A stretch of DNA of 64,000 bases from Echinicola strongylocentroti (GCF_003260975.1 NZ_CP030041.1:2961001-3025000), one strand, 5' to 3'. Positions 9,132 through 18,702 are shown, counted from the first letter of the stretch. Notes: generated from the letters alone by a model not told the origin. Numbers and translations: made by a program.

Positions 9132-10142
9132 ATGAAACTAGAGATATTGATCAAGCAATTGCCACTGAAACACACCTTTACCATCGCCCATCAAAGTCGT
9201 GATGTGCAGGAAACGCTTATCGTCCGTCTCACAGATGGTGAGCGATATGGTCTTGGTGAGTCCACTACCAATCCTTTTTACGGCATGACGGTCGAAAATA
9301 TGACGGAGGCACTGGAAAATGCCCGGCCGATCGTCGAAGCAGGTGACTGGGAAACGCCCGAAAAGCTATGGGAACAGTGTAAAGAAATCTTTGCCCATAA
9401 TCCATTTGCCCAATGTGCGCTGGACTTGGCTGCTTGGGACCTGTTCACCAAAAAGATGGACGTAAAGCTCTATGAATACCTCAAGCTGGATCCGCTGGAC
9501 ATCCCGACGACCAACTTCACCATTGGTATCGCCGAAACCGACAAAATGGTGGAAAAAATGAGGGAGCTGGACTGGCCACTTTATAAAATTAAGCTGGGCA
9601 CAGACCATGACCTGGAGATCGTACGTGAGCTGCGCAAACACACCAAGGCTATTTTTCGCATCGATGCGAATTGTGCTTGGACGGCAGAACAGGCCATCGA
9701 ATACTCCCATGAACTGAAAAAACTCCAAGTGGAATTTATGGAGCAGCCACTGGCCAAAGACGACTTGGAAGGAATGAAGAAAGTATATGAGCACAGCAAG
9801 TTGCCTGTCATCGCAGATGAAAGCTGCATCGTGGAATCAGATGTCAAAAAATGCCACGGTCTCTTTCACGGCATCAATGTCAAGCTGGTCAAGGCAGGAG
9901 GCATCACACCGGGATTGAGGATGCTCTATCAGGCCAAGGAGCTGGGCATGCAGACCATGGTAGGCTGTATGACAGAATCTTCTGTGGGCGTAACGGCCAT
10001 TGCCCATATCGCACCACTACTGGATTATGTAGACATGGACGGGGCCATGCTGCTCGCCAAGGACATTGCCACAGGCGTCCATATCGAACCCGGAAAAGTC
10101 ACTTTCCCAGAAGGACCAGGCATTGGTGCTGAACTGATCTGA
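9132..10142 (+). CDS. Dipeptide epimerase (L-Ala-D/L-Glu epimerase type, enolase superfamily)
   Basis: 336 residues from the ATG at 9132 (MKLEILIKQL). An in-frame start at 9024 would add 36 residues that partly come from repeat sequence, so I reject it. It is a muconate-lactonizing subgroup enolase-superfamily enzyme: N-terminal capping domain, then a barrel with the acid/base lysine in YKIKLGT, metal ligands in RIDANCAW, MEQPL and IADESC, and the second catalytic lysine in NVKLVKAGG. The family isomerises the second residue of dipeptides, notably L-Ala-D-Glu from murein recycling. The 83-bp gap to the PLP enzyme behind it suggests one transcript. Confidence 0.87.
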   Translation: MKLEILIKQLPLKHTFTIAHQSRDVQETLIVRLTDGERYGLGESTTNPFYGMTVENMTEALENARPIVEAGDWETPEKLWEQCKEIFAHNPFAQCALDLAAWDLFTKKMDVKLYEYLKLDPLDIPTTNFTIGIAETDKMVEKMRELDWPLYKIKLGTDHDLEIVRELRKHTKAIFRIDANCAWTAEQAIEYSHELKKLQVEFMEQPLAKDDLEGMKKVYEHSKLPVIADESCIVESDVKKCHGLFHGINVKLVKAGGITPGLRMLYQAKELGMQTMVGCMTESSVGVTAIAHIAPLLDYVDMDGAMLLAKDIATGVHIEPGKVTFPEGPGIGAELI

Positions 10143-10224
10143 TTTCACCAGCCTAAAACCCGAAACATGCATTAGAGCGGCATGGCGCTACTACGATAAC
10201 CATAAAATTTCCTTCCAAAACCAT

Positions 10225-11286
10225 ATGCAGCACCACCCCATACCTCACAAAATCGGTCGGCTTATTCCTTGGCAGGGAAAGGACTACCGCTATTTCAGCG
10301 GCACTGCCTATTTGGGAATGGGCAGTGTGCCGCAATTCGAACAGCTCATTATCCAAGGCATCCAACAATACGGCCCCAATCACGGGGCTAGCCGGTTTAG
10401 CAATGTCCAGCTGGAAGTGTACGAGGAGCTGGAGCAGCAGTTTGCTTCTGGAGCTGGAGCTCCATATGCTGCTTTGCTCAGTAGTGGCTTCATGGCTGGC
10501 TACCTTACGCAGACCTTGCTCTGCGAAATGGCCCACACGGTATGGGCGGCCCCTGATGCCCATCCGGCTATCCTTCCTGCCAACTATCAGCCAGATCCAG
10601 AACAATCCTTTCACGAATTTGCTAACGAATGCATCCAGAAGAGCCATCAGGTAAAAGGCCAGACCATCGCCATTCTCTCCAATGCAGTGGATACTATCCT
10701 GCCGGCCATTCATGATTTTGACTGGGTAAAAGACCTGTCACCAGCAAATACCTATTATTTGCTGGTGGATGACAGCCATGCTTTTGGACTGCTTGGAAAA
10801 GGCATATACGGCACCTACAGCCAGTGGAAGTCCCTCCCGGCACATTTGATCGTGGCAGGTTCACTTGGTAAGGGACTGGCCATTCCTGCGGGCATTGTAT
10901 TGGGAGATGCGCAATTTATCGGGAAGGTAAAAAACAGTGCCATCTTCCGGGGAGCATCACCAGCTGCGCCTGGTTACTGTCAAGCATTCTTGCAGGCTGG
11001 GAAGATCTACAAGCAGCAGCAATCACTTCTTCAAGCTAACATGGAATATTTTTTTAAACTAATCAATAATTCCTCGGATCAGCTAAGGTACGATCCTCGT
11101 TTCCCTGTGATCACCTTCAAAAATAACGGCTGGTCTCCTAAATTACTGGAAGCAGGCATCATGATTTCTTCTTTTTCCTATCCGAGACCCGAAGATCCAC
11201 CCGTGGATCGCATCATCCTCTCGGCCTACCATATGCAGGAAGACTTGGAAAAACTGACAGAAGTACTGACGAATACTTCAATCTAA
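10225..11286 (+). CDS. PLP-dependent alpha-oxoamine-synthase-like enzyme (AONS/KBL family)
   Basis: 353 residues, shorter than typical AONS (about 385-400). Family landmarks are the N-terminal YFSGTAYLGMG, ASRFSNVQLEVYEELEQ, the PLP-ring region VDDSHAFGLLGKG, and the Schiff-base lysine in GSLGKGLAIPAG followed by FRGASPAAPG. These enzymes condense an amino acid with an acyl-CoA. No biotin genes are near, so a BioF role is not implied. It follows the dipeptide epimerase in the same direction, suggesting use of an amino acid released from that pathway (inference). Confidence 0.75.
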   Translation: MQHHPIPHKIGRLIPWQGKDYRYFSGTAYLGMGSVPQFEQLIIQGIQQYGPNHGASRFSNVQLEVYEELEQQFASGAGAPYAALLSSGFMAGYLTQTLLCEMAHTVWAAPDAHPAILPANYQPDPEQSFHEFANECIQKSHQVKGQTIAILSNAVDTILPAIHDFDWVKDLSPANTYYLLVDDSHAFGLLGKGIYGTYSQWKSLPAHLIVAGSLGKGLAIPAGIVLGDAQFIGKVKNSAIFRGASPAAPGYCQAFLQAGKIYKQQQSLLQANMEYFFKLINNSSDQLRYDPRFPVITFKNNGWSPKLLEAGIMISSFSYPRPEDPPVDRIILSAYHMQEDLEKLTEVLTNTSI

Positions 11287-11318
11287 CAAAAGAGACGGGA
11301 AAACCTTGTCCAGAAGGA

Positions 11319-11852
11319 CTACCTTTTCTTTGCTTCAAAGGTGGCGATGAGTTTCTCAAAATCCTCTTGGAGATTTTCGGCAGCAGCTAAAGGAGCTGTC
11401 GTCATGATCTTAAAATTTTGCCCTAACTTTGGGTACATATAAAAGTAACTTATCCACTCTTGCTCACCGCTAAGGGACTGAAATTTTGCCCAAAGAGCAG
11501 TAGCGCCATCTATTTTGGTTTTCCCCCGTTCTATCACCTTGAAATCCTCAACGTCTTCGGCCACATTGTACAACAGCTCAAAATTAAAATCCTCCTTAAA
11601 AGCCGGTTTGTCACCGAGAGACTCTACATAATCATCTCCTTGGGGCCGTTGCACATAAGTGAAGGACACATACGCACCGCTCGAATTAGGGGCGTACACC
11701 TCATAAGTATAGCCATCGTCCTTCACCTCCCAGCCACTGGGTTTGACATAGCTAAACTGAATACTAGGGTCGTTTATCACCACTCGTTCTTGGGCCGAAG
11801 CCACCAAAGGCAACACCCCAAGACAAAAAAGAATTATCGATCTGACTATCAT
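11319..11852 (-). CDS. Secreted protein of unknown function (PsbP/DUF1795-like)
   Basis: 177 residues with a clean signal peptide (MIVRSIILFCLGVLPLVASA). The mature part contains IQFSYVKPSGWEVKDDGYTY, then alternating beta strands and a final helix LQEDFEKLIATFE, a layout seen in PsbP/DcrB-like (DUF1795) domains that are often small periplasmic or lipoproteins. I cannot assign a function. It converges with the PLP enzyme gene, with 32 bp between the stops. Confidence 0.7.
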   Translation of the reverse strand: MIVRSIILFCLGVLPLVASAQERVVINDPSIQFSYVKPSGWEVKDDGYTYEVYAPNSSGAYVSFTYVQRPQGDDYVESLGDKPAFKEDFNFELLYNVAEDVEDFKVIERGKTKIDGATALWAKFQSLSGEQEWISYFYMYPKLGQNFKIMTTAPLAAAENLQEDFEKLIATFEAKKR

Positions 11853-12002
11853 AAAATTACTTGTCTAATTCTATAAAACAATAGCAATAAAAGTGCCTAG
11901 CTTGTTCATAAAAACAGGGCAAGATGAATTATCCCCATGTAAGTTAATGGCTTTCACCTCATTCTAGCGTCTCCAATAAGCTTCTTACCTCATCCCAAAT
12001 TG

Positions 12003-12059
12003 GCTCGGAATATGCATTAAGGCTGCTATTCATAGCCTAATGCATATTCCCGAGTTTAA
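12003..12059. repeat. Family A minimal hairpin (terminal inverted repeats only)
   Basis: A near-perfect inverted repeat: arm CTCGGAATATGCATTAAGGC, 9-base loop, arm AGCCTAATGCATATTCCCGA, then GTTTAA. The arms are the terminal repeats of the 194-bp family A element with the whole internal part missing. It lies between the secreted-protein gene and the end of the GMC gene and may act as a transcription terminator for the latter. Confidence 0.8.
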
Positions 12060-12121
12060 CTAAAATGGTACGGAGGCCCCTTATGGCACTTCAATGGAAA
12101 AAGGAACACCCCGCAACAAAT

Positions 12122-13822
12122 TTATCCTTGGTTTTTCAAGGCATGGTCCACCGCCCTAGCTGCAAAAACCATGTAGGTCAGCGAGGGGTTTTGGGTGCTG
12201 GTGGATGTCATGCAAGCGCCGTCTGTCACATAGACATTGGGACAAGTATGGAGTTGGTGGTGTTTGTTGAGCAGGGATGTCTTGGGATCATGCCCCATGC
12301 GGACGCCGCCCATTTCGTGGATGTCCAAGCCTGGCCGACGTTCATCATCCCAAGTGCGGATATTCTTAAATCCCGCTTCATCAAACATCTCCGATAACTG
12401 GTCGCGGTAATCCTGGATCATGTCAAGGTCGTTTTGGTCATAGTCCACATTGACCTTGAGCTGGGGCATTCCCCATTCGTCTTTTTGGTCCGTGTCGAGT
12501 GCGACGTAATTGCTTTCCTTCGGAATGGTTTCGCCCATCATGTGGGAGCCAACCCTCCATGGACCATAGGATGGATTCATCATGTTTTTAACTAAATCCG
12601 CTCCAGTTCCGCTATAATTAACATCCTTCGATCGGCTACCATGGATGCCTGCTGCATATCCTCTTAGAAACTTCGTTTCTTGTTTATCCACATTCCTGAA
12701 TCGCGGCATATAGCCGCTGGTGGGCCTTTTTCCTTCTGTGGTAAACTCTTTTAGACCGTCATATTCTCCTGATACACCACCGCGGTAATTGTGAAAAGCA
12801 ACGTATTTTCCCATCAAACCATTGTCATTGCCCAGCCCATTGGGAAAACGCTTCGACGTAGAATTCAACAGTATCAAATTGGTATTGAGTGCACTGGCGT
12901 TGACGAAAATAATCGGTGCGAAGTATTCTGTTACTTCTTTAGTATTCGCATCGATTACTCTCACTCCCGTGGCTTTTTGCTGTGCATCGTCATAAATAAT
13001 GGAATGCACCACGGCGTGATTTTTTAGGGTCAGGTTTCCGGTACGTTGCGCCCAGGGAAGTGATGCGGAGTTCGAACTGAAATACCCACCAAAAGGGCAT
13101 CCACGCTGGCAAATGGTGCGGTGCTGGCAGATTCCCCTACCTTGTTTTGCATAATATTCCGCGTTCCCTGTGATATGAGCACAGCGGCCACTGATGACAT
13201 TTCGTCCAGGGTATTTTTGCTCCACGACGGATTTAAAGTATTCTTCTGCAGCAGTCAACTCGATTCCAGGCAAAAACTCTCCATCCGGAAGCTGTGGAAT
13301 ACCATCATGAAAACCGGCCACGCCGACAAACTTTTCCACATAACTGTACCAAGGTGCCAAGTCCTTATACCTGATCGGCCAATCAACGGCAAAACCATCC
13401 CTTGCCGGCCCCTCGAAGTCGTGATCACTCCAGCGCTGGACCTGACGAGCCCACAACAGCGATTTTCCTCCCGTCTGATAGCCCCTGATCCAGTCAAAAG
13501 GCTTTTCTTGGATATAAGGATGCTCTTGATCTTTCACGAAAAAGTGCGCAGCATCCTCTCTGAATGCATAGCAGCGACTGACGACAGGATTTTCCCGCTG
13601 GATGTCTTCCGGCATTTGGCCGCGGTGCTCAAATTCCCACGGCATCATATTCGTAGTGGGGTAATCTTTATTGTGGATAACGCTCCTTCCCCGTTCCAGC
13701 ACCAAGGTTTTGACACCTTTGTCACATAGTTCTTTGGCAGCGAAGCCGCCACTCATGCCAGAGCCAATCACAATGGCTCCATAGGTATTTTCTTGTTTGC
13801 TTTTTATATTCAGATTAGCCAT
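12122..13822 (-). CDS. GMC-family FAD-dependent oxidoreductase
   Basis: 566 residues. FAD-binding motif GSGMSGGFAAKELCDKG at residues 21-37, then the LERGR end of the second strand, YQTGGKSLLWARQ, and the C-terminal GMC pattern HEMGGVRMG ... NVYVTDGACMTSTSTQNPSL with the active-site His region. It overlaps by 8 bp the gene for a gluconate-2-dehydrogenase-subunit-3-like protein, a standard pair in Bacteroidota. The large subunit oxidises a sugar or polyol, and the small subunit probably carries it across the membrane or stabilises it. The substrate is not evident from the sequence. Confidence 0.92.
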   Translation of the reverse strand: MANLNIKSKQENTYGAIVIGSGMSGGFAAKELCDKGVKTLVLERGRSVIHNKDYPTTNMMPWEFEHRGQMPEDIQRENPVVSRCYAFREDAAHFFVKDQEHPYIQEKPFDWIRGYQTGGKSLLWARQVQRWSDHDFEGPARDGFAVDWPIRYKDLAPWYSYVEKFVGVAGFHDGIPQLPDGEFLPGIELTAAEEYFKSVVEQKYPGRNVISGRCAHITGNAEYYAKQGRGICQHRTICQRGCPFGGYFSSNSASLPWAQRTGNLTLKNHAVVHSIIYDDAQQKATGVRVIDANTKEVTEYFAPIIFVNASALNTNLILLNSTSKRFPNGLGNDNGLMGKYVAFHNYRGGVSGEYDGLKEFTTEGKRPTSGYMPRFRNVDKQETKFLRGYAAGIHGSRSKDVNYSGTGADLVKNMMNPSYGPWRVGSHMMGETIPKESNYVALDTDQKDEWGMPQLKVNVDYDQNDLDMIQDYRDQLSEMFDEAGFKNIRTWDDERRPGLDIHEMGGVRMGHDPKTSLLNKHHQLHTCPNVYVTDGACMTSTSTQNPSLTYMVFAARAVDHALKNQG

Positions 13823-14378
13823 TGATGTTCACTTTTTCTCCTGGTACGATTTCTTTTTTTCCATTGAACTCCGGCCCGGGCACCAACTGGAAGGGCATGA
13901 GTTCGGTCATCACATATTCGGAATTCAAATAACCTTGGATGGTGTATTTTTTGGTGGTTTGCAAAAAATATTTCGTGGCCATTTCATCATCCGATGTTGG
14001 TTTGTCTTCCAAAATGGCATTGACAGTTTTTTCTGCTTCTACATTGTCCATTTTGGTAAACCGGGTACCGGACGTCTTTTTGGTATAATCATCAAATCCT
14101 TTCAGGCCACCGAGGAATTGTTTTTGTTCTTCAGCGCTCATGCAGTCATTGGCCATGACTAAGACAAAATTATGCACACCAAGCTCCGTTGCACCTTTGA
14201 GGTCTGTTTTAGGAATAATGGTATCCACCAGTTTTTGGAGCAATTGCTGCTGACTTTCAGTGATCTGCAGCTCATCATAAGCGGCCAGTACTTTTTCCTC
14301 ACTGAAATCACAGGAAGGAATCAGAGCCAGGCCACCTGCCGCCATGGCGAGTTGTTTTAAGGCTAATCGTCTGTTCAT
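13815..14378 (-). CDS. Gluconate 2-dehydrogenase subunit 3-like protein, predicted Tat lipoprotein
   Basis: 187 residues from ATG 14378; the longer frame to 14444 adds 22 residues ahead of the signal and is not preferred. The N-terminus MNRRLALKQLAMAAGG has twin arginines followed by LALIPSC, so Tat export with lipid attachment is likely. The body (LQKLVDTIIPKTDLKGATEL, FVLVMANDCM) matches the Gluconate_2-dh3 family. It partners the GMC oxidoreductase whose start codon it overlaps. The GMC protein itself shows no signal, so it may be exported by hitch-hiking on this subunit (known for related dehydrogenases, inferred here). Confidence 0.88.
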   Translation of the reverse strand: MNRRLALKQLAMAAGGLALIPSCDFSEEKVLAAYDELQITESQQQLLQKLVDTIIPKTDLKGATELGVHNFVLVMANDCMSAEEQKQFLGGLKGFDDYTKKTSGTRFTKMDNVEAEKTVNAILEDKPTSDDEMATKYFLQTTKKYTIQGYLNSEYVMTELMPFQLVPGPEFNGKKEIVPGEKVNING

Positions 14379-14972
14379 AGGTTTGTCATTAGGGGTATTT
14401 TGGGTTAATGAGAATTTTGTGAAAAGATAAAACGGTTTAGCCAATTTTTCAATGAATTAGTGATTTAATCCATCGGTAGCAAATTTTATTGATTTCAGCT
14501 TTTTGGCAATTTTAATAAGAACTTGGATTCCAATATATGTTTATCCGGAATGATACCATTAATCACAGGGAAATTAAATAGGTGCTCACAGAAAACATGG
14601 AAATATCAGAAAAGCCTTATCTCATTCTAGGTGTTCAGTGCGTTCCGTGAGAAATAAAACCTGCCGGCAATAAAGCGTATAATCAGATTCCAATATATCG
14701 AAAAAAGTAGAGCAATACAGCTAACTTATGGGAGAACCACATTAGGCACATAGAGTACAATAGGGTGAAGTTCGGTGATCATTTTTGGCTTTCACACCAT
14801 TTGATTAAACGTAGCGAGCATACTATAAATTGGATTCCTTATCACATCAACAAAATGGAGTTTTTAACTCAATTTTAGAGGTTCCGCAACACAGCTGGTC
14901 GAAACAACCTGGGAAGCAACTCGGTACCCGTTCGTCACTTTTGAGTCTTTAGCCTCACCACCTTCATAACCA
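14379..14972. other. Gene-free interval with degenerate repeat remnants
   Basis: No credible ORF. It contains a degenerate family E piece (GAAATAAAACCTGCCGGCAA near 14652) and a family D core at 14853-14918, with GGAGTTTTTAACTCAATTTT followed by GGTTCCGCAACACAGCTGG. Promoter elements for the minus-strand dehydrogenase pair must lie at its left end, but none is clear. Confidence 0.6.
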
Positions 14973-15008
14973 TAAAAAAGAGCCGGAAAGCAAATGGGCT
15001 TTCCGGCT
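14973..15008 (-). terminator. Rho-independent terminator of the phosphoesterase gene
   Basis: Inverted repeat AGCCGGAAAGC / GCTTTCCGGCT with a 6-base loop, followed on the minus strand by CTTTTTTATG. It sits 20 bp after the stop of the phosphoesterase gene. Confidence 0.9.
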
Positions 15009-15027
15009 ACAAACTAAATCTAAAAAA

Positions 15028-16590
15028 TTAGCGAATGTGATAAGTCTTCTTACCGTAATGTTTTTTGCCAAACATATCGGTTGCTTCCACTTCGATAGTG
15101 TGTACCCCTTTATCCTGTTTGGCATTTATTCCAGCACGCCACAGGTGGGTACTTTTTACAGGATTGGAAGGTCGTCTGCCATCCAGAAGCTCTTCGGTGG
15201 TGTCCCACTTATATACATCCATCATGTAGCTTGGGTCATATTCCTCCAGATAGGTCATTTTTTTCCAAGGGCCATCATCGATTCTGTAGCGGACTTCGTC
15301 ATCGGCAGTACCCATAAAGAAATTTACAAAGATACCAGCAGAGGTACGTTTGTCCTTTTCAAGCACTTTCGGTGCGAAAATGGCCATTTGATAGTCTTCA
15401 TTTTGGTCCACCACCTTGTACCTTACTTCATATTGATTTCCAGTGATGTCCAAGAATGCATAACCTTTTGGTGTTCCATCTCGCATGGTGGACTTGGGGA
15501 CCCCTTTCTCATTGAGCTCACCAGAGTACCAGTCTCCAGAGGTAGTGCCTACGTTATAGTGATGGTGTGGATTTTCTTGACCCCAGCCGTCCTTCTCAAA
15601 AAAGAAGTCTTGTCGCTGCAAGTGGGTATGGGCAGAAAGTGAAAGCGTATGTGGATAATCCTTCAGCAGATCAAACAGCTGTTGGCGTTCTTCATCGTTA
15701 AATGGATCACCACTTGGCTCACTCAATGGAATATGGAAAGCCAAAACAATTAAGTGGTCCTTTGGTACATACTTAAGATCATTTTTGACAAACTCCAATT
15801 GATCTGGACGAAAACCTCCCCAGTAGCCCTTACCATCCCGAGGGTCAGGATACATCACGTCGTCCAATACGATAAAGTGAACTTTGCCATGATTAAAGGC
15901 ATAATTGGCCGGGCCAAAATGCGCTTCAAACGTTTCGTCTGCTAGATGGTCTTCCTTGGCATCGAAGTTAAGGTCATGATTTCCCAATACATTGTACCAA
16001 GGGACGCCCACCTTGGCGGTAGCTGCAATATACGGATCAAAAAGATCCAAGTCATTACCAACCAAATCTCCCAATGACAACCCAAAGTCTATGTCCTCAA
16101 TGCCTTCTACTTCTGAGACTACGCCATTGTCAAAGTGGTTGATCTCCTCAATGGTGTAAGGCTGTGGATCACCAAAGATCAGCGCGGTAAAATTCGTCTT
16201 GTCCGAAATGGGCAACAGGCCGAAGTCTACTTTCTTTGGAAGCTTGCCAGTGGGTGCTACTCCCTCAAAATCCATTTCAGGAGAACCTTCAGGCTTGTGA
16301 ATGTAGAAATACTGAGGAAGGTTTTGCTCATTTACGGGAGCTTGGTAGCCGGCCGGTTTGATGACAAAGATGATCTGATCTTGGCCTATTGGCAGTTCGT
16401 ACCGGCCTTTTTTGTCCGTCAGGACGACATCCACCCCGTTCGAAACGGCTACTTGTGCTATTCCATCTTCTTTTCGGTCTTTTTTGCCGTTGTTGTTAAG
16501 GTCTTCATAGACCGTTCCTTTGGCAGTTTCTTGTGCAAAAGCTGACCAAGAGGCCGCCACAATTAAGCTTGATAAAAGCAGTTTTTTCAT
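15028..16590 (-). CDS. Secreted calcineurin-like phosphoesterase with N-terminal SdrD-B-like domain
   Basis: 520 residues with signal peptide (cleavage probably after SWSAFA). Residues about 20-110 form a small beta domain (GTVYEDLNNNGKKDRKEDG, then a GRYELPI strand) like the SdrD-B/CNA-B modules that decorate surface proteins. The metallophosphatase domain follows: GDPQPY, GDLVGNDLD, GNHD, AFHIPL and SAHTHLQ supply the two-metal ligands. The C-terminal ~130 residues are a further beta domain. It is probably a periplasmic or cell-surface phosphodiesterase. Standing alone between repeat-filled intervals, it has its own terminator. Confidence 0.88.
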   Translation of the reverse strand: MKKLLLSSLIVAASWSAFAQETAKGTVYEDLNNNGKKDRKEDGIAQVAVSNGVDVVLTDKKGRYELPIGQDQIIFVIKPAGYQAPVNEQNLPQYFYIHKPEGSPEMDFEGVAPTGKLPKKVDFGLLPISDKTNFTALIFGDPQPYTIEEINHFDNGVVSEVEGIEDIDFGLSLGDLVGNDLDLFDPYIAATAKVGVPWYNVLGNHDLNFDAKEDHLADETFEAHFGPANYAFNHGKVHFIVLDDVMYPDPRDGKGYWGGFRPDQLEFVKNDLKYVPKDHLIVLAFHIPLSEPSGDPFNDEERQQLFDLLKDYPHTLSLSAHTHLQRQDFFFEKDGWGQENPHHHYNVGTTSGDWYSGELNEKGVPKSTMRDGTPKGYAFLDITGNQYEVRYKVVDQNEDYQMAIFAPKVLEKDKRTSAGIFVNFFMGTADDEVRYRIDDGPWKKMTYLEEYDPSYMMDVYKWDTTEELLDGRRPSNPVKSTHLWRAGINAKQDKGVHTIEVEATDMFGKKHYGKKTYHIR

Positions 16591-16883
16591 TTTGCTATAT
16601 TAATTTTAGTAGTGTTTACTCATTTTATGACATCATCATTATAACTAAAAACCAATGCAACAATAGATGAGAATCTCTTCTTTTCGCCGCACTGTCACTT
16701 CACTTATGTGGCTCAAAGTGGGCACTTATTCTTAACAATGATAACAATGACTAGTTACTAGATAAGTATCATTAAAGGGGTAGAACTACCGAAAATTCTG
16801 ATTATAGAATTGTTATTAATTAATTAAATTGATGATGTTATATTAATATGGAAAATTTTCGTGTAGGTATATAGCTATCATCA

Positions 16884-17135
16884 GTGCCGCTGGCACGTTA
16901 ATCCAGTTCGTGCATTAGAAACTGTAGCATCCTGTCCCAGCCTACGGGCCAGAATGTCTGAAAGAACAAGGACATCTGTGAACATGGCGTTCGATAAAGC
17001 CTTCGCGCCTGGCTGCTCAAGTATGGCGGATGGCTTAGATTAAAGAATTTTGTGAGTTAGCAACTGGCCATGCTGTCTAATCCGCCTTTGGCGGAGGATC
17101 ATATAGAAGGTGAAGGTGACCGCCTGTACCTTAAA
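16884..17135. repeat. Family B dispersed repeat, copy 2
   Basis: Second, diverged copy of the 6726-6974 element, in the same orientation. It begins with GTGCCGCTGGCAC (16884-16896), contains CCTTCGCGCCTGGCTG, and ends with AATCCGCCTTTGGCGGAGGA. The rest of the 16591-17258 interval is A+T-rich and shows no gene. Confidence 0.8.
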
Positions 17136-17258
17136 CTGTAACGCACGTGAATATAAACGACAGATATAAATGCTATTGTCTGAAAAGGCTGCTACGGATA
17201 GTGGGATTTTACCGACCAAAGCTTAGTTTTGTAAGCTCAATGCTTACCCAAACAGCAG

Positions 17259-17711
17259 ATGCAAAATACACCGCCAAATACCGACCAAGCTATGCCCCGC
17301 TATACCATGCCGATGCGGGGAGTTATCCTCATTTCGGGGATGGTGACCGTGGCCTGGGGAGCATTTTTTAGATGGATGGGAGACCCGCTACTATCCTGGT
17401 TGGCGATGACACCTCAACAAACAATCCCTGCAGACGCCACCATTTATGGCACCTTTGTGTTGATCATTGGCTTTTTGTTATTTTTAAGTGCTTTTTATCC
17501 CATTTCGTGGATATACCTTACCATGATAGGTATCGCGGGAAAGCTCATCTCTGCCATTTGGTTTGTGGTTTCCTATGTGGATATCCTCGGATGGAATAAA
17601 AGAACGATATTCCATTTGGGCTTTAACGAGATTTTTTGGCTGATTCCACTCACCTATGTATTATGGAAAGCACTACAGGTAAAGGATTTTCTAAAAACTT
17701 ACGAGGAGTAA
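17259..17711 (+). CDS. Four-helix membrane protein of unknown function
   Basis: 150 residues. Four hydrophobic helices: GVILISGMVTVAWGAFF, ATIYGTFVLIIGFLLFLSAF, IYLTMIGIAGKLISAIWFVV and FWLIPLTYVLWKAL. The first ~18 residues are polar, and a start at one of the later methionines (MPRYTMPMRG) is possible. I recognise no family with confidence. Solitary, it precedes the TM2/M48 cluster by 210 bp. Confidence 0.7.
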   Translation: MQNTPPNTDQAMPRYTMPMRGVILISGMVTVAWGAFFRWMGDPLLSWLAMTPQQTIPADATIYGTFVLIIGFLLFLSAFYPISWIYLTMIGIAGKLISAIWFVVSYVDILGWNKRTIFHLGFNEIFWLIPLTYVLWKALQVKDFLKTYEE

Positions 17712-17921
17712 ATTAAATAACTTCATGGCGCAATAAAAGCGATTTCCCTGTGTCATTCATTTACGATTTTTTACCTTTTGAGTTTTGTGTTATATTAGCA
17801 AATTCTTATCAAACCTAAATTCATTTTTTTATAGGGCTTCGAAATTTCAGAGGCCATACACTAAATCAATTGACCCATCTCATACTCTTTGAATTTGATC
17901 TATCACTTATAACACACACAA

Positions 17922-18305
17922 ATGGACATTTCTAAAGTAGATTTATTTCTGATGATGAATGCTAAATATTTTGAAAGCCATCACCTACCATTTATCCGTG
18001 AACATCTAATTCGACTAGATGATTCTGCATGGCAGAGCATTCAAATCTTGCAGTTTTACGACCCCAGCAGCACACAAGTTGTGTCACTGGTAGGTGGCCA
18101 AATGGGCATTGACCGCTTTATGGTAGGCGACGTAGGTTTAGGAGTACTAAAATTACTCACTTGTGGCGGAATGGGTATTTGGGCGATCATAGATTGGTTT
18201 ATGATCCAAGGTATCGTTCGCGAAAAGAACGGGATAAAACTCAAAGAAGCATTGGCCTCTATGTCAAAGTCACTTCCAAACCCTGACACCAATGAACAGG
18301 AATAA
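17922..18305 (+). CDS. TM2 domain membrane protein
   Basis: 127 residues. The TM2 signature is at residues 60-105: GGQMGIDRFMVGDVGLGVLK followed by LLTCGGMGIWAIIDWFMI, two helices joined by a tight turn. The N-terminal ~50 residues (FLMMNAKYFESHHLPFIRE) form a soluble helix pair seen in Bacteroidota TM2 proteins. It is the first gene of a four-gene plus-strand cluster, and its last 14 bases overlap the DUF2752 gene. Confidence 0.87.
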   Translation: MDISKVDLFLMMNAKYFESHHLPFIREHLIRLDDSAWQSIQILQFYDPSSTQVVSLVGGQMGIDRFMVGDVGLGVLKLLTCGGMGIWAIIDWFMIQGIVREKNGIKLKEALASMSKSLPNPDTNEQE

Positions 18306-18702
18306 ACTTTATTCGTTTTTGGCCATTGCTTTCGCTGCAGGCTACGGTTGGTTGGGTTACCAACTGCTGTCTGCCGCGCAGCATAGCCATGGACCTACCG
18401 TATGCCTTATCAAGAATGTTACTGGCGTGCCGTGTCCTTCCTGTGGCACCACTCGTGCGGTAGTGTCCATAGCCTATGGGGATTTTGGTGGTGCTTTTTT
18501 CAGTAACCCCCTTGGATTTGTGGTGGCGCTGGGATTATTGGTAGGACCAGCTTGGCTGCTCTACGATGTTATTTCAAGTAAAAGCACCTTGTGGATAAGT
18601 TATCAGCAATTCGAGATTTGGCTTAAAAATCCCGTCCGGGCCATTCCATTGGCCGTGCTAGTGCTGATCAATTGGTTTTGGAATATATACAAAGGCATAT
18701 GA
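18292..18702 (+). CDS. DUF2752 membrane protein
   Basis: 136 residues. The DUF2752 hallmark VPCPSCGTTRAV is at about residues 44-55, with the following NPLGF turn and three hydrophobic helices. The Cys-Pro-Ser-Cys motif is strictly kept in the family and may bind a metal or be redox active, but the function is unknown. Its start overlaps the TM2 gene by 14 bp, and its stop codon is interlocked with the next start (ATGA at 18699-18702). Confidence 0.87.
   Translation: MNRNKLYSFLAIAFAAGYGWLGYQLLSAAQHSHGPTVCLIKNVTGVPCPSCGTTRAVVSIAYGDFGGAFFSNPLGFVVALGLLVGPAWLLYDVISSKSTLWISYQQFEIWLKNPVRAIPLAVLVLINWFWNIYKGI

Noticed and set aside
17147-17371. 74-codon frame overlapping the start of the four-helix membrane protein
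   Set aside because: Different frame from the clearly hydrophobic, well-formed 17259-17711 gene.
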